DNA of 13,264 nucleotides from an uncultured bacterium (GTDB taxonomy: Bacteria; Bacillota; Clostridia; Lachnospirales; Lachnospiraceae): contig CAJMMH010000046.1 of the NCBI GenBank assembly GCA_905214365.1, positions 1 to 13,264 on the forward strand, written 5' to 3'. This document shows, in pieces, positions 12,737 to 13,264 of the stretch. Below the pieces are notes generated by a model that saw only the letters and a list, made by a program, of their open reading frames with translations, was not told the origin of the DNA and did not search any database. Both the position numbers and the translations under genes were made by a program. How positions within the stretch are numbered: position 1 is the stretch's first letter; every line of letters starts with the position of its first letter.

Positions 12737-13264
12737 ATGAGCCATAAAACAGCATTAATTACCGGAGCCAGTTCCGGAATCGGAAAAGAATTTGCAAGGG
12801 TACTGTCAGGTATGGGATACCGTTTGATTCTTACGGCGCGCCGCAGAGACCGTCTGGAGGATCTGGAACGGGAACTGAATGTTCCATGCCGCATCATTAC
12901 CGCAGATCTGGACCAGGAGGAAGAGTGCTTCCGGCTCTGGGAAGAGATTCATAATGAAAGGATTGATGTTTTTATTAACAATGCAGGCTTCGGCACCTGC
13001 GGTTCGTTTGATGAAACCGATCTTGAAAAAGAGATTTCGATGATTCATGTCAATATACAGGCGATGCATATCCTGTTCAAGCTGGCGCTGCAGAAGATGC
13101 AGGAGCAGAAGCATGGGCGGATTCTGAATGTGGCTTCGTCAGCGGGTCTGCTTCCGGCAGGGCCGTACATGGCTGCTTACTATGCGACAAAGGCTTATGT
13201 TGTCAGCCTGACGAAGGCGGCGGCAGAGGAGCTGAAGGAGAGCGGAAGTCCGGTTTATGTCGGT
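12737..13264 (+). CDS. Short-chain dehydrogenase/reductase, 3' truncated by window edge
   Basis: The first 176 residues of a classical SDR. It has a Rossmann-fold cofactor motif TGASSGIG (9-16), NNAG (81-84), the catalytic serine in NVASSAG (S135) and the YxxxK pair Y148/K152. A basic cluster, TARRRDRL (33-40), after the second strand favours NADP(H) over NAD(H). Members reduce or oxidise small ketones and alcohols in the cytosol; this one resembles the DltE/YqjQ-like general oxidoreductases, and the substrate cannot be deduced. ATG 12737 follows GGAGGT at a good distance. The reading frame is open to the last base, so the C-terminal part is missing. Its own promoter and a 205-nt leader carrying a mini repeat separate it from the deacetylase. 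Confidence 0.92.
   Translation, partial: MSHKTALITGASSGIGKEFARVLSGMGYRLILTARRRDRLEDLERELNVPCRIITADLDQEEECFRLWEEIHNERIDVFINNAGFGTCGSFDETDLEKEISMIHVNIQAMHILFKLALQKMQEQKHGRILNVASSAGLLPAGPYMAAYYATKAYVVSLTKAAAEELKESGSPVYVG

Overview
The window reads as a chromosomal segment of a spore-forming, Gram-positive anaerobe of the Clostridia, most likely Lachnospiraceae-like. The reasons are moderate GC, strong AGGAGG-type ribosome binding sites, a PdaA-type spore-cortex deacetylase, a YitT-family membrane protein, an lrgAB operon and a membrane-anchored AraC regulator. This placement is inferred from gene content; nothing in the window names a species. There is no rRNA, tRNA, CRISPR array, transposase or phage gene.

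Layout: a 5'-truncated membrane-anchored AraC-type regulator (1-1935) is followed by a 164-bp foldback repeat and a phosphoglycolate-phosphatase-like HAD hydrolase (2177-2830, +). The HAD gene overlaps the end of a convergent ridA (2814-3188, -). An M28 metallopeptidase (3502-4785, +) faces a large tandem-HTH regulator of unknown role (4848-6572, -). That regulator diverges from a secreted protein of unknown function (6855-8492, +). A bidirectional terminator separates the secreted gene from the lrgA-lrgB operon (8633-9714, -). A 600-bp gene-free region follows, holding divergent promoters, a promoter-proximal terminator, a repeat and a cluster of hairpins. It leads into a YitT-family membrane protein (10318-11181, +), a pdaA-like deacetylase (11322-12281, +) and the start of a short-chain dehydrogenase/reductase (12737 to window end, +).

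The genes do not form one pathway; most are single-gene units with their own promoters. The most distinctive content lies between them. Two unrelated families of foldback repeats are present, each with one full-length copy of almost the same size (164 and 163 bp). Each full copy has about 18-bp terminal inverted repeats, arms that are imperfectly complementary over their whole length, and a near-perfect central hairpin. Family A has the full copy at 1969-2132 and a partial copy at 8585-8614. Family B has the full copy at 12253-12415 and reduced or half copies at about 3398-3478, 9977-10052 and 12669-12710. Several copies sit in 5' leaders or at gene 3' ends. The full family B copy supplies the stop codon of the deacetylase ORF. 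The yitT leader carries a promoter followed within about 75 nt by an intrinsic terminator and then at least four hairpins, so it could encode a small RNA or an attenuated leader.
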